In this document: positions 35,501-46,072 of the stretch, in pieces | How the letters are laid out: every line of letters starts with the position of its first letter | Numbering within the stretch: position 1 is the first letter of the stretch | Origin: Notospermus geniculatus | Taxonomy: Eukaryota > Nemertea > Pilidiophora > Heteronemertea > Lineidae | Direction: 5' to 3' | NCBI GenBank assembly: GCA_002633025.1 | Contig: NMRB01001621.1 | Span: 83,496-147,495, forward strand | DNA: 64,000 nucleotides | Program-made: the position numbers and the translations under genes | The notes under the pieces: model-generated | What the model saw: only the letters and a program-made list of their open reading frames with translations | Told to the model about the DNA's origin: nothing | Database searches by the model: none

Positions 35501-38500
35501 TTTCTGGTGCATTCCCCTTACCACCCTAATCAAAATTGCGTGGGACTGTTACTGAAAAGACCCTTTGAATAGCACCCCGAAAGCATGCATCCACCATACG
35601 CATTGAAGGGGAGAAGGGCTGTGACACCCATGATGCTTGTCCTACCAATCTCAGGCATTTATGAGTACAAAGAGTGAGTTGCTACAAGTTGCCAAAGGCT
35701 TGTGGTGGGTATCCCGCAGCACCATGTCTGACTCTAGCATATGCATACACGTTTCTTGCAGACCACAGTCAGCGATGTCGTGCAGCTGTTTACAGTTGCA
35801 TTGCAGTCACCCTCGTGGACATCGCACGACAGCAAAGCAACGATGCTCAATCGAACTGTAAACTTGCCTTAAACAATCATGGTTTGCTTAGTTAAGTAGA
35901 GTTTTGTTAGTTTCAAGCAGAGTGTACCTGACAGAGGAAAAGAACACTGTCTGCATATAGGACACATGACAATGGCAACAAGAAACAGTGACATAATTCA
36001 GGAGGAATTTAGTTTTGTTAGCACTGGACATCACTTCAGCCGCACATGACAGTGTATTGTCTTGCACGGACATAACAAGTCCAACAGGAAATCAACACGC
36101 TGTATACAGGAGAGGACGTGAAGCAGGTTGATTTAACAGTGACATGAAAACAGGTTGTATTATGGGATTATAATCATAACCGAACAGTTTATGATAATGT
36201 TACACTGGTTAGTTGATTGCTGTGATTGGAAATTCTAGAATCATTTGCAATGTGCTCTCAGTGCCACGGGAAACGGTGTTATAAAAGCGTTGTTAAGGAC
36301 ACCTCGTGGCACATCAATGTTTTTTGTTCCAAAGCTCCAAGCGTTGTGATGTGGCCCAGAGAACTTGATGTTCCAACACAATAAGAATTTGAATGTTTTA
36401 GCCTCATTCTAGTTTATTAAACCCAAGTAGAAAAAAATTCCTCTCAAATACATCATCTTGGAACATCAAAGATTTTTGCTCCAAAGCACCAGAGACATTT
36501 GTGGAGTGACCCGGGGGCATTGATGTCCCAACACGAGGGAGAATTTGACTGGAAGGAAGGAAGGAAGGAAGGATAGCCTTTGCTTTTTATCACATCACCC
36601 AAATAATTCTGCACCAGTGTCGTCATTAGCGGCATGGAATGGAACCTACCGTGGCATTGCCCCGCAGCTAAAACAATTCAGATTGGAAATAAAAGAAAGA
36701 GCTGAAATTGGTGGGTAAATGAGACAAGACAAGTTCAAGTTACCCTGCTCCAAGCACAAACATGGTTTAAAACATGGTAAATGACAGTTTTGACGTCCCT
36801 TATCCAGGACACACTTTGTAGACAGTGGAAGTGACCCAAACTGGAGAATGCCTCTAGTCTACTTGACCAAGAACACTTGATTCAGTTTTGTACAGTCACT
36901 GAGACAAAGAACGTGAATGGAGAGATGAACAGTTGAGACAAATTCCTGCCACCATTTGAGGGAAGAAGTTTTCCAAGCACAAATGGTGACAGGCACCCAA
37001 TCATTGATGGTCTTTTAGTTCAGGCTGGATGTTGGATTTATCTCCATCTTCGCCATTTCGCCCTCCCACTTGCTCTATCATTTTATCAAGTCCAGAGATG
37101 GCAGGCCTTACATGTAGTTCAAGATAGGGCAGTGTCTCTCTGACCTTTGCAGACCTTCGGTGAAAACTGTCCTTGGCATAGGGAGGTGTGAGGTCCCAAC
37201 CACATCCACCCCCTTCACTGGATCTCCTGCTTCAGCTTCAGAATCTTCGACCAAATGAATCCAAGTTGGTGTGTGAACAGAAATTCTGGGGATGGGGTAA
37301 AGGGGAGCGAAAAACAAAACAAAGCCATGTCCTGGGCGGCACATTCCATAAGCCACAACAGATAGTATGCCACACAAAGCAAGTACTTGCAATTTGTCAC
37401 TATGCTTGTACTTTCATGAAATTTACATGATATTATTACTACAATTGGCAAGATTCTAGAGCATTTTTATATCCTTCATGCAACGTTTTATTATGCTGGT
37501 ATTTGGCACTCAACTATGAAGAACAGTCAAGCAAATTTGACAGCTGCAAAGAAAAGAAATTATTCAGACAGAGAGAAAATTGAGCAACTATCTGACTATT
37601 GTAAGCAAACAGGCAGCCAACAGATCCTAAAGCGTTTCTAAAATTGAGCAAAAACAAAAGATTTCCATCAAGTTTAAAATAAGGCGAGCAATTTAAAAAG
37701 CCTCATACCAGCATTTCATTTGAAAATGTCCCACTTTGTAAAACTTCAAGATTGCAGTGTCTGTAGACTATCTGGAAACCTAACTTAAAGTTTTTTAGAT
37801 ATAGATCGAGATTGAATGCAGCAAATAAGGTTTGCAAGTTGCATTTCAGTGCCATCCCCCTCCCCCAGCCCAAAACCACAATGAAGTTGTTTTGCCTGAA
37901 ACTTAAGATATAAAACTCAAACAAAGTGCCCCAAGTGACTGTACAAACTGAACCATTGCAGCAGAAAAAATTCAAAGCTGATTGATCATAGAGGCTTTCC
38001 ACCGTCCTTACCATAGTCGTCATCATCATCATCATCGTCATGTTCTTGATGATACTTATACAGTGGATCTGTATCACTAAGTCCTTTAGAATAGCCTAGA
38101 ACACAGTATGGGGAAAGGTAAGATTGAGGCCAAAACTTCAGAGTGCCGAATGTTTCATTTTTCGTAGAATTTGCTCTATGTTGAAAATACTGTATGTGTA
38201 GAACCTCTACCGGGACTGAGGAGGACACCTCTCTATTAAAGACAGAAGAGTTCAGTCCCCAATTGGTCCATCTGTTCATTTTTACCTCTGTATTGAGGAC
38301 ACTCTCCAATTAAGAACAGCACCGGGCAGTCCTCAAGTGTCCTAATACAGAGGTTTCACTGTACTTGTAGGCCAGAACTTACTCTTGTAGGATAACTTGT
38401 CTTTCAGAACAGAACAACTGAACAGGTTAGATGAAATAATTTGGTGAAATTTATTAAGTGACCAGAATCAATCAAACGAGAGAGGGTGAGAAAGGAGCGA

Positions 38501-41111
38501 GAGAGAGAAAAAGATGAACAAGATGAAGATCTACGGTGACTTAACATGTAAATTCTCAAAATTTCTCATCAGAGCCAGGGAACTGAATAACCGGGAGTGA
38601 AACTTAAAATGAAGAAATATGATGGCATTTTACTTTCTTTGGAGGGGTGGAAAATCACGAAGAAAAAAGCTTGTGTGTGTTTTGTAGTACATGTAAGAAA
38701 AGACTTATTAGTCCTATAAATAAATAGTTAGTGACAAGTATACAACTAGAACGTGGTACATTTTCAGCCTCTTCTTATCATGCACAACCCCTTCATCTTA
38801 GTCATCATACGTATACTAGAGTACTGTACTAAACACTTTGACCCAACATCCAACATTAGAAAGTCATGTTTTATGAGTAGAGACAGGCAGCACAGAATGA
38901 AAGGAAATCTACTGTTAGAGAAGCAGTTGTGAAGGTTTAATAGGAAAAAAACTTTTAACTATTTAGAGATTCTCAAATTATACCGACACGAACTGGATAA
39001 CCAACAGCACTCTGATGTCATGCATTAATGAAGCGGATTATCTGTGACATACCTTTATACACATTGAGTGTGATTGTTCTAACGGCTATTCTGACCATGC
39101 TCTCGGAATGGTTGAAGAACTTGATGGCTTCAGTGTACAACGCAAAGTCATTGGTGTGCTGAATGAAGGAGAAACATGCATTATTTACAGGTACGGACTG
39201 ACGAGGACATGTTGTAAATGAGTATCATATCATATTCATTGCCTAGAGGAAATGGAGGTGTCCTATGCATTCTTCTTCTTAAGAGCAAGAAACACACAAA
39301 ACTGCCTAAGTCCACTGCTGAGAATTCCGTGTTCACTTACTTCATTATAGAAGAAATGGATAGTGTGCTTGTTCAACTTGAGTGACAGAGTTTTAAGGAA
39401 TGATATATAGTAGGCCATGACCTGTAATGAAGAAAAATTATATTACCGTACAGGGAGAATCAACCTAAAAACGTATTTCAACATCATGAACACACTCTAA
39501 TCTACATTATTTTTTTTCATTAAACATAGTTCCTACAACGAGACTGTGTCCTCACCTCTTCATCAGAGAAGTCAAACTTATGAACTATAATGGAATTGAT
39601 GTGGTTATTGGATAGCAGGTAATCTGAAAGAAGAAACAATACAAATTATCAGATAGACATGTTGGTGAGTTTGGACTCCATGGTCATGTGCACCATAAGA
39701 CTAGAGGACTGGCCATGACAGCCAGAGCCTCATCCAAGTTCATTTACTGCAAGATTTCGCTTTAGAGAGAGATTAGGGAAAAGAGTGCTGCAGTGATACT
39801 TACATACAGAAGTCTCATTGCTGATGTTTTCAAACAGAATATTGAGAGTTTGAAGAAGCTGCACACAGATAAAACGTCCCGACTTCTGCCTCATATAAGA
39901 CAGGAAGAATGATAACATATTCTTCTCCAGGAAGAAACTGGAAATAAAAACATGAAGCGTGAAACCACAACTGACAATGAATTGAGAATGAAATTTCATT
40001 TTGCCACCTCATGAAGAGTTCACAGGTTGAGCCATAGTCTGGTTGCAGTCATGTAGATATGACTTCCACTGCAGGTAAAAGGGAGACAATCACTATTCAC
40101 TTCATCAGTCAACAGTATCCTCTATACTCACTCAAACACTGAGCTGTCATTTTGATCCCCCCAAATAAGAATCTCAGATATGGACCTCAGTGTCTCAACA
40201 AGCTGACTCTTATTGGTGTCTGTAACAGTTTGGTTCTTGCACAGAATACCATAGAGAAACCTGGAAAAAAAGATTGAGAGAGATATGAAATGACTGATGT
40301 CATGATTAGGCCTACTGCATTCCCTTGCTGCCCTTGCCAAGGCCCTTGGCCTTCTTGTCCAGCAAGTGCAAAAAAGTGCAACTATCCATAGCCTAGGCCT
40401 ACTGGCCATGCCATCTATGACCTCATTCAGTCAGTTCTTCTTCTTCCGGATGAGTGCCAAATTCAACAATTTGAATAATAAGCACTTGTGGTGGTGCGCA
40501 GCGTCAACGATAAAAGCTTGGTCGTAGATAAAAACAATTGAACAATTTAAAAGCTTAGGCCTAAATAGGCATGCCCTTAGAAGAAGGTCTTTAAAATGAT
40601 CTAATTTCTCCGCCTTCAAGATCTCCTCTGGGAGGTTATTCCATGCCTTAATAGTTCTTGGAAAGAAGGAATATTGAAGCGTATCAGTCCTACAAGAGGG
40701 TAACTGATACCCACATGATGAGTTTACATGACGTGACTTTCGCAGAATTAATCGAGAATGGGTGTCAGACCAGCGAATTCCCCTTGCTAATTTTGTACAG
40801 CATTGCCAGCCTGGCATTTTCAATGGGTCTGTTTTAGTTTGATAGCGGCCTAGTAGGCATGCCATAGCCTTGGCCTTGACGTGCAGCGCTAGCTAGGCCT
40901 ACGTCGTCATGTAGGCCTACCAGTGTGTGTACGTGTACTGTTCACGACGCATGCACGCCGCATTTTTCATGTTTTTCGGGTGACCTGCTTACTTCAAATG
41001 CTCGAGTGAATGGGGGTTCTTCGGTCTCCAAAGACCCCCAGCAAGCCAGTTCTTTGGCTTGGTGAACATCTCTTCGAATAAACCAGGGTTGACGTCGGAA
41101 GGGTCCAGCAT
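20521..41111 (-). CDS. CLEC16A: CLEC16A/ema/gop-1 orthologue, complete
   Basis: CLEC16A-family proteins act in endosome-lysosome trafficking and, in mammals, in mitophagy with the ubiquitin ligase RNF41. Exons in transcript order: 40993-41111, 40132-40260, 39804-39937, 39556-39623, 39341-39421, 39053-39158, 34440-34563, 34024-34213, 33447-33614, 33071-33272, 31800-31959, 31537-31637, 30545-30597, 30177-30401, 28725-28904, 28464-28584, 28214-28256, 26933-27038, 26245-26542, 20521-21638. The sum is 3726 bases, exactly 1241 codons plus stop, with all phases matching. Residues about 40-190 form the FPL domain ([46 protein letters not shown]). The core runs to about residue 869. Residues 870-1241 are a disordered tail, Arg/Ser-rich at about 990-1110. 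The human protein is about 1053 residues, so the tail is longer here. The start ATG (41111) precedes [16 protein letters not shown] and gives the conserved HSLEHLK. An in-frame optional exon lies at 38012-38095. Confidence 0.93.
21763..21928. mobile_element. 166-bp MITE, copy B only
   Basis: Present in copy B and absent at the matching point in copy A (CCAATTGTGC near 5070). The ends AGGAGCTGTCAGCG and GGCTGACTGCTCCT are inverted repeats, and the dinucleotide AT is duplicated at the flanks (21761-21762 and 21929-21930). An inner pair, GCGGACC and GGTCCGC, adds a second stem. There is no coding content. A 2-bp AT target would be unusual for the commonest families, so I leave the superfamily open. 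Confidence 0.8.
22476..22738. mobile_element. TTAA-flanked MITE (piggyBac/Kolobok-type), copy B
   Basis: Counterpart of 5836-6095, with TTAA before (22471-22474, one extra A) and after (22739-22742). The ends CCCTTTAGGCCTCA and TGAGGCCTAAAGGG are a better inverted match here than in copy A. Confidence 0.75.
23469..23620. mobile_element. MITE with CTAGGAAAACCCGTC ends, copy B
   Basis: Counterpart of 6830-6985 with the same inverted termini and a few internal deletions. Confidence 0.65.
23664..23876. mobile_element. Full-length palindromic MITE, copy B
   Basis: Both arms are present: the left arm carries GTCAGATAGTAACTGTCC and GTGGAAGTTGTTCA, and the right arm carries their inverses, ending GTCACGTGGAGCGGCACC. 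The copy A form (7030-7167) lacks most of the right arm. Such a long palindrome would form a strong hairpin. Confidence 0.75.
24421..24636. mobile_element. MITE with ACCAGTGCTTCAC ends, copy B
   Basis: Counterpart of 7718-7933, with the same inverted ends and the internal GAGAGCTGTTCACACTCG direct repeat. Confidence 0.6.
26574..26781. mobile_element. Second TTAA-flanked MITE family, copy B
   Basis: Counterpart of 9874-10085, with TTAA on both sides (26570-26573 and 26782-26785) and ends CTCTTTTAGCCTCA and CTAGGGCTGAAAGAG. Confidence 0.75.
27345..27507 (-). repeat. tRNA-derived SINE with nested palindromic MITE, copy B
   Basis: Counterpart of 10645-10823; the nested palindrome lies at about 27359-27466. 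Confidence 0.6.
27791..27895. mobile_element. 105-bp TA-flanked MITE with CCGG termini, copy B only
   Basis: Copy A has the uninterrupted site CATGATATTCC (about 11132). Copy B carries an insert beginning CCGGTCATCCTCCCACAGCA and ending GCTGTGGGGGGTTGGATACCGG, with TA on both sides (27789-27790 and 27896-27897). The ends are inverted repeats sharing CCGGT, ATCC and CCCACAGCAGGG. The TA target resembles Tc1/mariner-type transposition. The outermost bases CC and GG matter because excision leaving two bases from each end would create TACCGGTA, the commonest small indel between the two copies. Confidence 0.85.
29392..29590. repeat. 29-bp minisatellite, about 7 units (copy B)
   Basis: Counterpart of 12634-12793, with more units of GAACTGAGTACCACAGG followed by TCTATGGTTAG. 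Confidence 0.85.
32880..32969 (-). repeat. tRNA-derived SINE, copy B
   Basis: Counterpart of 16200-16290 with the same box A and box B phrases on the minus strand. Confidence 0.7.
34300..34455 (-). repeat. SINE abutting and partly overlapping CLEC16A exon 7
   Basis: On the minus strand, immediately after the exon 7 donor (34440) the sequence reads GAGGTTCTGG, then GGGTTTGATCCCC (box B), then CATTCTTCATGTGAT, all shared with the SINEs at 10645 and 16200. The box A-like phrase TGTCAGAAACGATGCAG lies inside the end of exon 7 itself. A diverged repeat of the downstream part (GGAGGAAACCGGAATGCCC) recurs at about 34690-34760. So a SINE appears to contribute the exon end and splice donor, though the conserved residues upstream are family-typical. 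Confidence 0.55.
35435..38011. other. CLEC16A intron 6, single-copy part, no gene seen
   Basis: Between exon 6 (39053) and the duplicated block I see only short open frames without protein signatures. Visible features are a pair of diverged 70-bp direct repeats (36313-36382 and 36462-36534, sharing TTTTGYTCCAAAGC and TGATGTYCCAACAC) and a GGAA microsatellite at 36550-36573. Haplotype A sequence for this stretch is not in the window. Confidence 0.55.
36550..36573. repeat. GGAA microsatellite
   Basis: Five uninterrupted GGAA/GAAG units lie directly after the second 70-bp repeat in intron 6. There is no sign of function. Confidence 0.8.
38012..38095 (-). CDS. CLEC16A: Candidate cassette exon of CLEC16A (84 bp, Asp-rich)
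   Basis: This stretch sits between exons 6 and 7. On the minus strand it is preceded by a CTGTTCTAG acceptor and followed by a GTAAGG donor. It is exactly 84 bases, with phase 1 at both ends, the same phase as the junction it would enter. Inclusion would insert 28 residues ([17 protein letters not shown], then EH, eight Asp and Tyr) without changing the downstream frame, giving a protein of 1269 residues. Human CLEC16A has no equivalent here, so it is either optional, lineage-specific or not used. RNA evidence would settle it. Confidence 0.5.
38190..38361. mobile_element. Degenerate pogo/Tigger-like element
   Basis: The right end reads AGAGGTTTCACTG followed by TA. Inverted, this is CAGTGAAACCTCT, the typical start of Tigger/pogo-type elements with a TA target. 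The left end (GTAGAACCTCTACCGGGACTG) is a diverged partner. Internal text includes paired CTCTATTAA- and GAGGACAC-type phrases. No open frame of transposase length. Confidence 0.5.
40438..40821 (-). mobile_element. 5'-truncated LINE (non-LTR retrotransposon), copy A only
   Basis: A 384-bp insert interrupts CAGTTCAATGGG, which is intact in copy B (about 53508). On the minus strand it encodes the end of a reverse-transcriptase ORF ([20 protein letters not shown], then [10 protein letters not shown]), the well-known C-terminal signature of Jockey/CR1-group elements, and ends in a GAAGAAGAA tail. Only the 3' tip was copied, as usual for target-primed insertions. It lies in CLEC16A intron 1 in the sense orientation. 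Confidence 0.85.
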
Positions 41112-41318
41112 GAACCTAAATACGCGGGCTAAAATCGATGGAACCTCCTGTTTTATTATTTTTCTACGCCATGATTTCCTCTCCTCCTCCTTTCATTCTG
41201 CCGTGGGAATTTCCTGTTAGACGATTCGATTGGCTAAAACGAGCAGGTTCATAAAATACGGACCAATGCTAGCTCTTGTTATTTGTGGGTGGCAAGGCCT
41301 GTAAGACCCACCGCCCGG

Positions 41319-41493
41319 TGACGTCATTACAATGACCATAGAGTTAATGATTTCTCATTATGCAAACTGTGTATTACGTCATTAAAGTATCACTAATTTT
41401 CATGATTTCTCATTCTGATATGCAAATTAGACAATTACGTCATGAATTTGGGCGGTCACTGATTTTCATGATTTCTCATTCTGATATGCAAAT
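41319..41493. promoter_or_regulatory. CRE and octamer motif cluster between CLEC16A and threonine aldolase, copy A
   Basis: About 200 bases upstream of the CLEC16A start lies the palindromic CRE TGACGTCA (41319-41326). Two further ATTACGTCA half-site motifs (41373-41381 and 41434-41442) and two perfect octamer motifs ATGCAAAT (41420-41427 and 41486-41493) follow. The phrase TGATTTCTCATTCTGATATG precedes each octamer, so the unit was locally duplicated. Copy B keeps the CRE and one octamer. The position suits a bidirectional promoter; the factors are inferred from motif identity only. Confidence 0.55.
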
Positions 41494-41530
41494 TAGTTGT
41501 GGAAAAGTTCAAGTTTTTCCTGACAGGTGG

Positions 41531-42049
41531 CATCCTCGCACCCAGGGTCTTCACAACCAGCATTCGGAACTTCCGAAGGTAACTGCTCGGCAATTTCCGT
41601 AGACACTCGCATTTCCCCTCGGACACAATTCCAAGGCAGCCATCTTGAACGCGCAACGATTTCAATGCGTTTCTGGTGGTTTGGATGCGGTCGCCTCATC
41701 ACACTCTGCGCATGAACGAAATAGGTCGCGCAAAAACGTTGCGTTATTGATCAATAATTGGCAGATTCGGTGAGATATTGGTAAGTTTATATATAATATG
41801 CCTCAACTTATCGAGCAAGTAGGGTTGAACATCTTAACGGGCCTAAATTCGGCGAAAATAGTCCCACGGCGGTCACGTGGGTTTGATGATAAACAATATG
41901 GCTGCCTTGGACTTGTGTCCGAGGTGAAATGCGCCGCCGAGTGGATAGATAAGCAGTTCGCCTCAGGTCGTTCCGAATGCACAACCAGCTCCCCTACTCG
42001 CGCTTGGTTCAGAGGGTACGACCGTAAATGACCTGAGATTCTCAGGATG
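41531..42049. mobile_element. Foldback element with 9-bp target duplication (MULE-like), copy A only
   Basis: The insert is flanked by GACAGGTGG (41522-41530 and 42050-42058); copy B has one GACAGGTGG at the empty site (about 54367). The 519 bp start CATCCT and end AGGATG and form a long imperfect inverted repeat of about 120 bp per arm. The shared phrases include GCATTCGGAAC, CTCGGACACAA and CCAAGGCAGCCAT. Long TIRs with 9-bp target duplications are typical of Mutator-like elements. No transposase is present. It sits in the intergenic promoter region of one haplotype. Confidence 0.8.
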
Positions 42050-42691
42050 GACAGGTGGCGAAGCCTGTAAGACGTGTTGGTGTTCTGCTGGCTTTTCGGA
42101 GTTTTCTCTCATGTCTCGAGGCTTGTTTACTAAACCATGTCACATAAATGTACATTATGCAATACATGTAATCAATAGAACCATGTGGTGTGACTGCCAA
42201 CTGCTGACCTCCCGCGGTGGACCATTGTTGACACCAGTGCAGTGGATGCAGTGCTTCCTCACCACCTACCCCTAGCCTATGCCCCGTCCCTGAAGGCGAG
42301 GTTGTTTAATTGCATTTCCAATTATTGAACCTGGGTTCCAGGTCACCATCTGCCAAGTTGTGTAGGCCCTCGTCCTACATCTAAACTGCAAGTGGCATTC
42401 AAGGGCTGTCTTAATGGTGGGCCTTAATATCTAGGGCTAGGCCTAGCTAATACTGGATTCTCGATCGAACTGTGAAACTAGGCCTAAAGAAAAATATTGA
42501 CTTCGTCTTCGTGCAGGGTCTGCTGGTGGTGTGGTTGCTGGTTGGCACCGCCATGCCTGGTCGTCGCAGCTGCCGCCAGCGCCAGTACATGTAGCTAGCC
42601 TACTGGCGGGCGTATGCCAGGTATTTTTTATGGTAATTTTTCATCTGTAACTACTTTTCTTTCTTTCAGAGTTTGTGTTGGTTTGCTAACC

Positions 42692-45336
42692 ATGGCTTCA
42701 GTCAGCCTACCGTTTCACCTCCTGTCGCGATGTTCACTTCGACCTGGTCTTCTTGGTGGATTTATGAAGTCCAGCGCTGCTAATTACCATAATGGAACGA
42801 CAAACCAAAAGGCATCTGACAATGACATGCTGGTCATTGACCTACGAAGTGACACTGTCACGCTACCCAACAAACCGATGAGGGCCGCCATGTATACTGC
42901 TGATGTTGGCGATGATGTTTATAAAGAGGATCCTTCCGTGAATAGTAGGTCTTCTGATTTTAATCGCATTTTCTTGATTACGAATTGATTCTCTAGTCAG
43001 ACCTCTCAGTCTCAACTTCGATTCTTTCTCTTGTTTAAAATCATTCTTTTCGATTTACAGGTCTTCAAGAAAAAGTTGCCAAGCTCTTCAACAAAGAAGC
43101 TGCCCTTTTTGTACCTACAGGAACGATGGGAAATCTCATTTCTTGTAGGTGAAGTTTTGCATGATTAGAATTTTAAACAAGAGGTTCACAGACGTTCCAC
43201 TCAGCTGACTAGAAAGTGTGCGAAGTCAGAAGAGCTACCTGAGGTTAACCAAAGAGACAACACTAACCAATGGAAATATCTATCTGTTGATGGATCATCA
43301 AGGAGATATACGCTTATAGGCTGTGACTGTTATTAGAGTAAAAGACCCATTATTTTGGTATTTCCAGGCATGATACATTGTAATCATAGAGGATTGGAGT
43401 GTATACTTGGAGATAAGTCTCACATATTCCTGTATGAACAAGGTGGGCTTGCACAGGTAACGTGATCTTCCTGGAGACATTTACTGGATGGCTGTGAAGT
43501 ACTCTATGAAGAGAATTACATCTAGTGTCCCAAGTTTTAAAATTTTGCATGTGTGTGTGAGTGATGTGATTATCAATCAGTTCTACTTTGTGTATAATTC
43601 CAACCACCTTCTTTCCTCTTTTAGATTGCAGGTGTTCAACCTCGTCCTATCAGCAACAACGCGGATGGAACATTCTGTATATCAGAATTCAAATCAAGCA
43701 TTCGGCCTTTAGATGATCCACATCAGCCATTGACCCGACTCGTTTGTACAGAAAACACGCATAATTATTGTGGAGGGAAGGTCTTGCCATTGTCCTTCAT
43801 GAAAGAGGTATGGATAAAGTCTATAAAAACATTGGTGCCTGCCTGTCACCTCTAGCGCTTTGATCCCTGGTCAGATGCATTCTTCAAGTGATACGGTTGT
43901 CCTTGCCTTTCAGGTTTATGAAAGTGCCAAGTCGGTGGACCTCCATGTCCACTTAGACGGAGCTCGTTTGATGAATGCCGCTGTTGCAATGGACGTCCCA
44001 CCTTCAGAAATACTCCAGTACTGTGATTCGGTCAATATGTGCTTCTCAAAAGTAAGTAACATCTTCCGTAAAGATTTCTTTGTGCTATGGGAGAATTTGA
44101 GGTTACAGTCAACAGGTGAGAGACTCTCCCACCACACCACACAACGCCATCCATTCAGATTACATGTTCATGTACCATACTGAGAACAAGTGTCCCATAT
44201 GTCGATCACTTCTATTCTATTCATTTCAGGGACTTGGTGCTCCTGTGGGTTCTGTTATAGCAGGAAAGAGTGAATTCATTGAAATGTAAGTACCAACAAC
44301 TGCAGTGACCACCCACCATCTGTGGACTTGCAGATTGACCCATTAAGTTATCGCGTCACAGTGCTTTCGGCCTAGGGCTGGAAGACTACAAGAAGTTCTA
44401 TGGGCGTAGTACTGAAGATATATTCTGAACTTGTTTCATTATGTCTCTTCCTAGGGCTGTGAGGGTAAGAAAGGTCCTCGGAGGAGGGATGCGGCAAGCT
44501 GGGATCCTTGCCGCTGCAGCGTCAGTGGCCCTGGACATGGCACAAGTCACACTCACTGCAGACCATAAGCATGCCAAAATGTTAGCTGAGGGTAAGTGCC
44601 TGAACGCAAAACTATAGTCCCTTTACAAAATCATTTAGCTCTTTGTCAGCATGTCAGATTATCTTGTACAGTTGACTCTCTGGATGTGACTGGCATGGGG
44701 AATACGGAGGTCCAAATTATCATAAGATATCAACTTGGATGTCCCTGATTGAGAGGTGTCCCCTTGGTGGAGGTACCTGGTGAGGGAGATACTAATGTTG
44801 TGTTCTGTCTTTTGTTTCTTCAGAGATAAGTTCCGTGGCTGATGGAGTTGTGAAAGTTGACCTTGATGGGGTCCAGACCAATATAGTCATGATAGACATC
44901 ACCAAGCATGACCTGACTGCTGCTCAACTTAGCAATAGATTAATGCAGGTATGTGTGTGCGATATGCACGTGACTTACAGTACCGGTACATGTACATTTT
45001 GTACCTTCATTGGCAAGGTGATGTTTTACAATTTGTAATGGAAAATCGAACCCAAAACCTCGGTGATGGCAGGTGCCAACCTTTCCACTGCGTCAGTCTG
45101 ACAGCCCTACGGTGATGTGCCACTTCTCTCCTTCTATTTGAAACCTTCCTTATCAATTTCAGGTCACAGAGCAAGAAAAGTTCGACCTCAAGGAGAGCAT
45201 TAATGTGAAGACTTTGGCTTTTGAATATAAATTACTTCGTTATGTGACCAATTACAATGTCTCGGAGGAAGACATACATCTCGCCATAAAGAAATTCAAA
45301 TACGTTCTTGAGGAATATTCAGGGTCCAACAAATAG
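42692..45336 (+). CDS. L-threonine aldolase, copy A
   Basis: A PLP-dependent enzyme of the low-specificity threonine aldolase family, which cleaves threonine or allo-threonine to glycine and acetaldehyde. Coding exons: 42692-42944, 43061-43144, 43368-43456, 43625-43807, 43914-44051, 44230-44285, 44455-44591, 44824-44948, 45163-45336. They total 1239 bases, 412 residues. Motifs: DLRSDTVT at 50-57, ENTHN at 185-189, HLDGAR with the cofactor-contacting Asp218, and [10 protein letters not shown] whose Lys249, the expected Schiff-base lysine, is the last codon before an intron. The first 45 residues are Arg/Ser-rich and nearly free of acidic residues, consistent with a mitochondrial presequence. 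The chosen ATG follows a CTTTCAG acceptor at 42669, so a 5' UTR exon exists upstream. The protein lacks no core motif. Confidence 0.93.
45043..45107 (-). repeat. tRNA-derived SINE head in last aldolase intron, copy A
   Basis: On the minus strand: GGGCTGTCAGACTGACGCAG, GAGGTTTTGG and box B GGGTTCGATTTTCC. Copy B has it at 57343-57409. Confidence 0.6.
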
Positions 45337-46072
45337 ATGTTCCTCTTCCAATACAATATAAAGGGTATTAAACAAAAAGACGATGATCCACTTCTTCCAA
45401 TAGATATTTCCTGCTGATTAAGTCATGGTGGTGACAAGGCACGAAAACAAATGAAATGCGATTGTACATTAATAATGCCAGAAACCAATGCTGAATGTAC
45501 TCAAGTTAGACGATCCTGTTTTGAAAACCATTGAGTCTAATAAGGTTGTATTGCTGTGTCGTACCAGTCCCACCTGTATTCAAGTGGTCAGAGTAAATGA
45601 TTAATTCAGGTTTTATCAGATCCAGGTGCAATATATTTCTGGTATTTTTTTTGCAGTTCCTCTAAGTCTGAATAATTGCTCACAATTTTAGCGATCACGT
45701 TGTTCCAATTTCAGGTCATATTAATCATTAATTTATCACATATTTTTGTACATAATATGTCTTGACTGTACGTGCAAGTTGTACATTTCTTAGTGCATAG
45801 TTACAGTGGATTCTATTCTTCTTCATCAACTCACTTATGGCAGTTCAATCTGATGGCTTGAGGTTTGTTGATCACTGTATGGTTTTACATGTAATTCTGT
45901 CTGTGCATGAATGAACGAAACTTTTTCAACATAAAATTGTTGTTTTTTCTGTTTCTGCAGAAGGAGTTCATGATTTTGGCTCAGCAATGAAAATACAGAC
46001 ACCGGAAGACGGACAGGGAGGGTAGGCAGGCACTACGGGAAAGTGTTTTCACTCCAGCTCGGAGGAGGAGGG

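Noticed and set aside
35637-35895. Ser/Cys-rich overlapping frames in CLEC16A intron 6
   Set aside because: Low-complexity translations in two overlapping frames, without splice signals or known motif.
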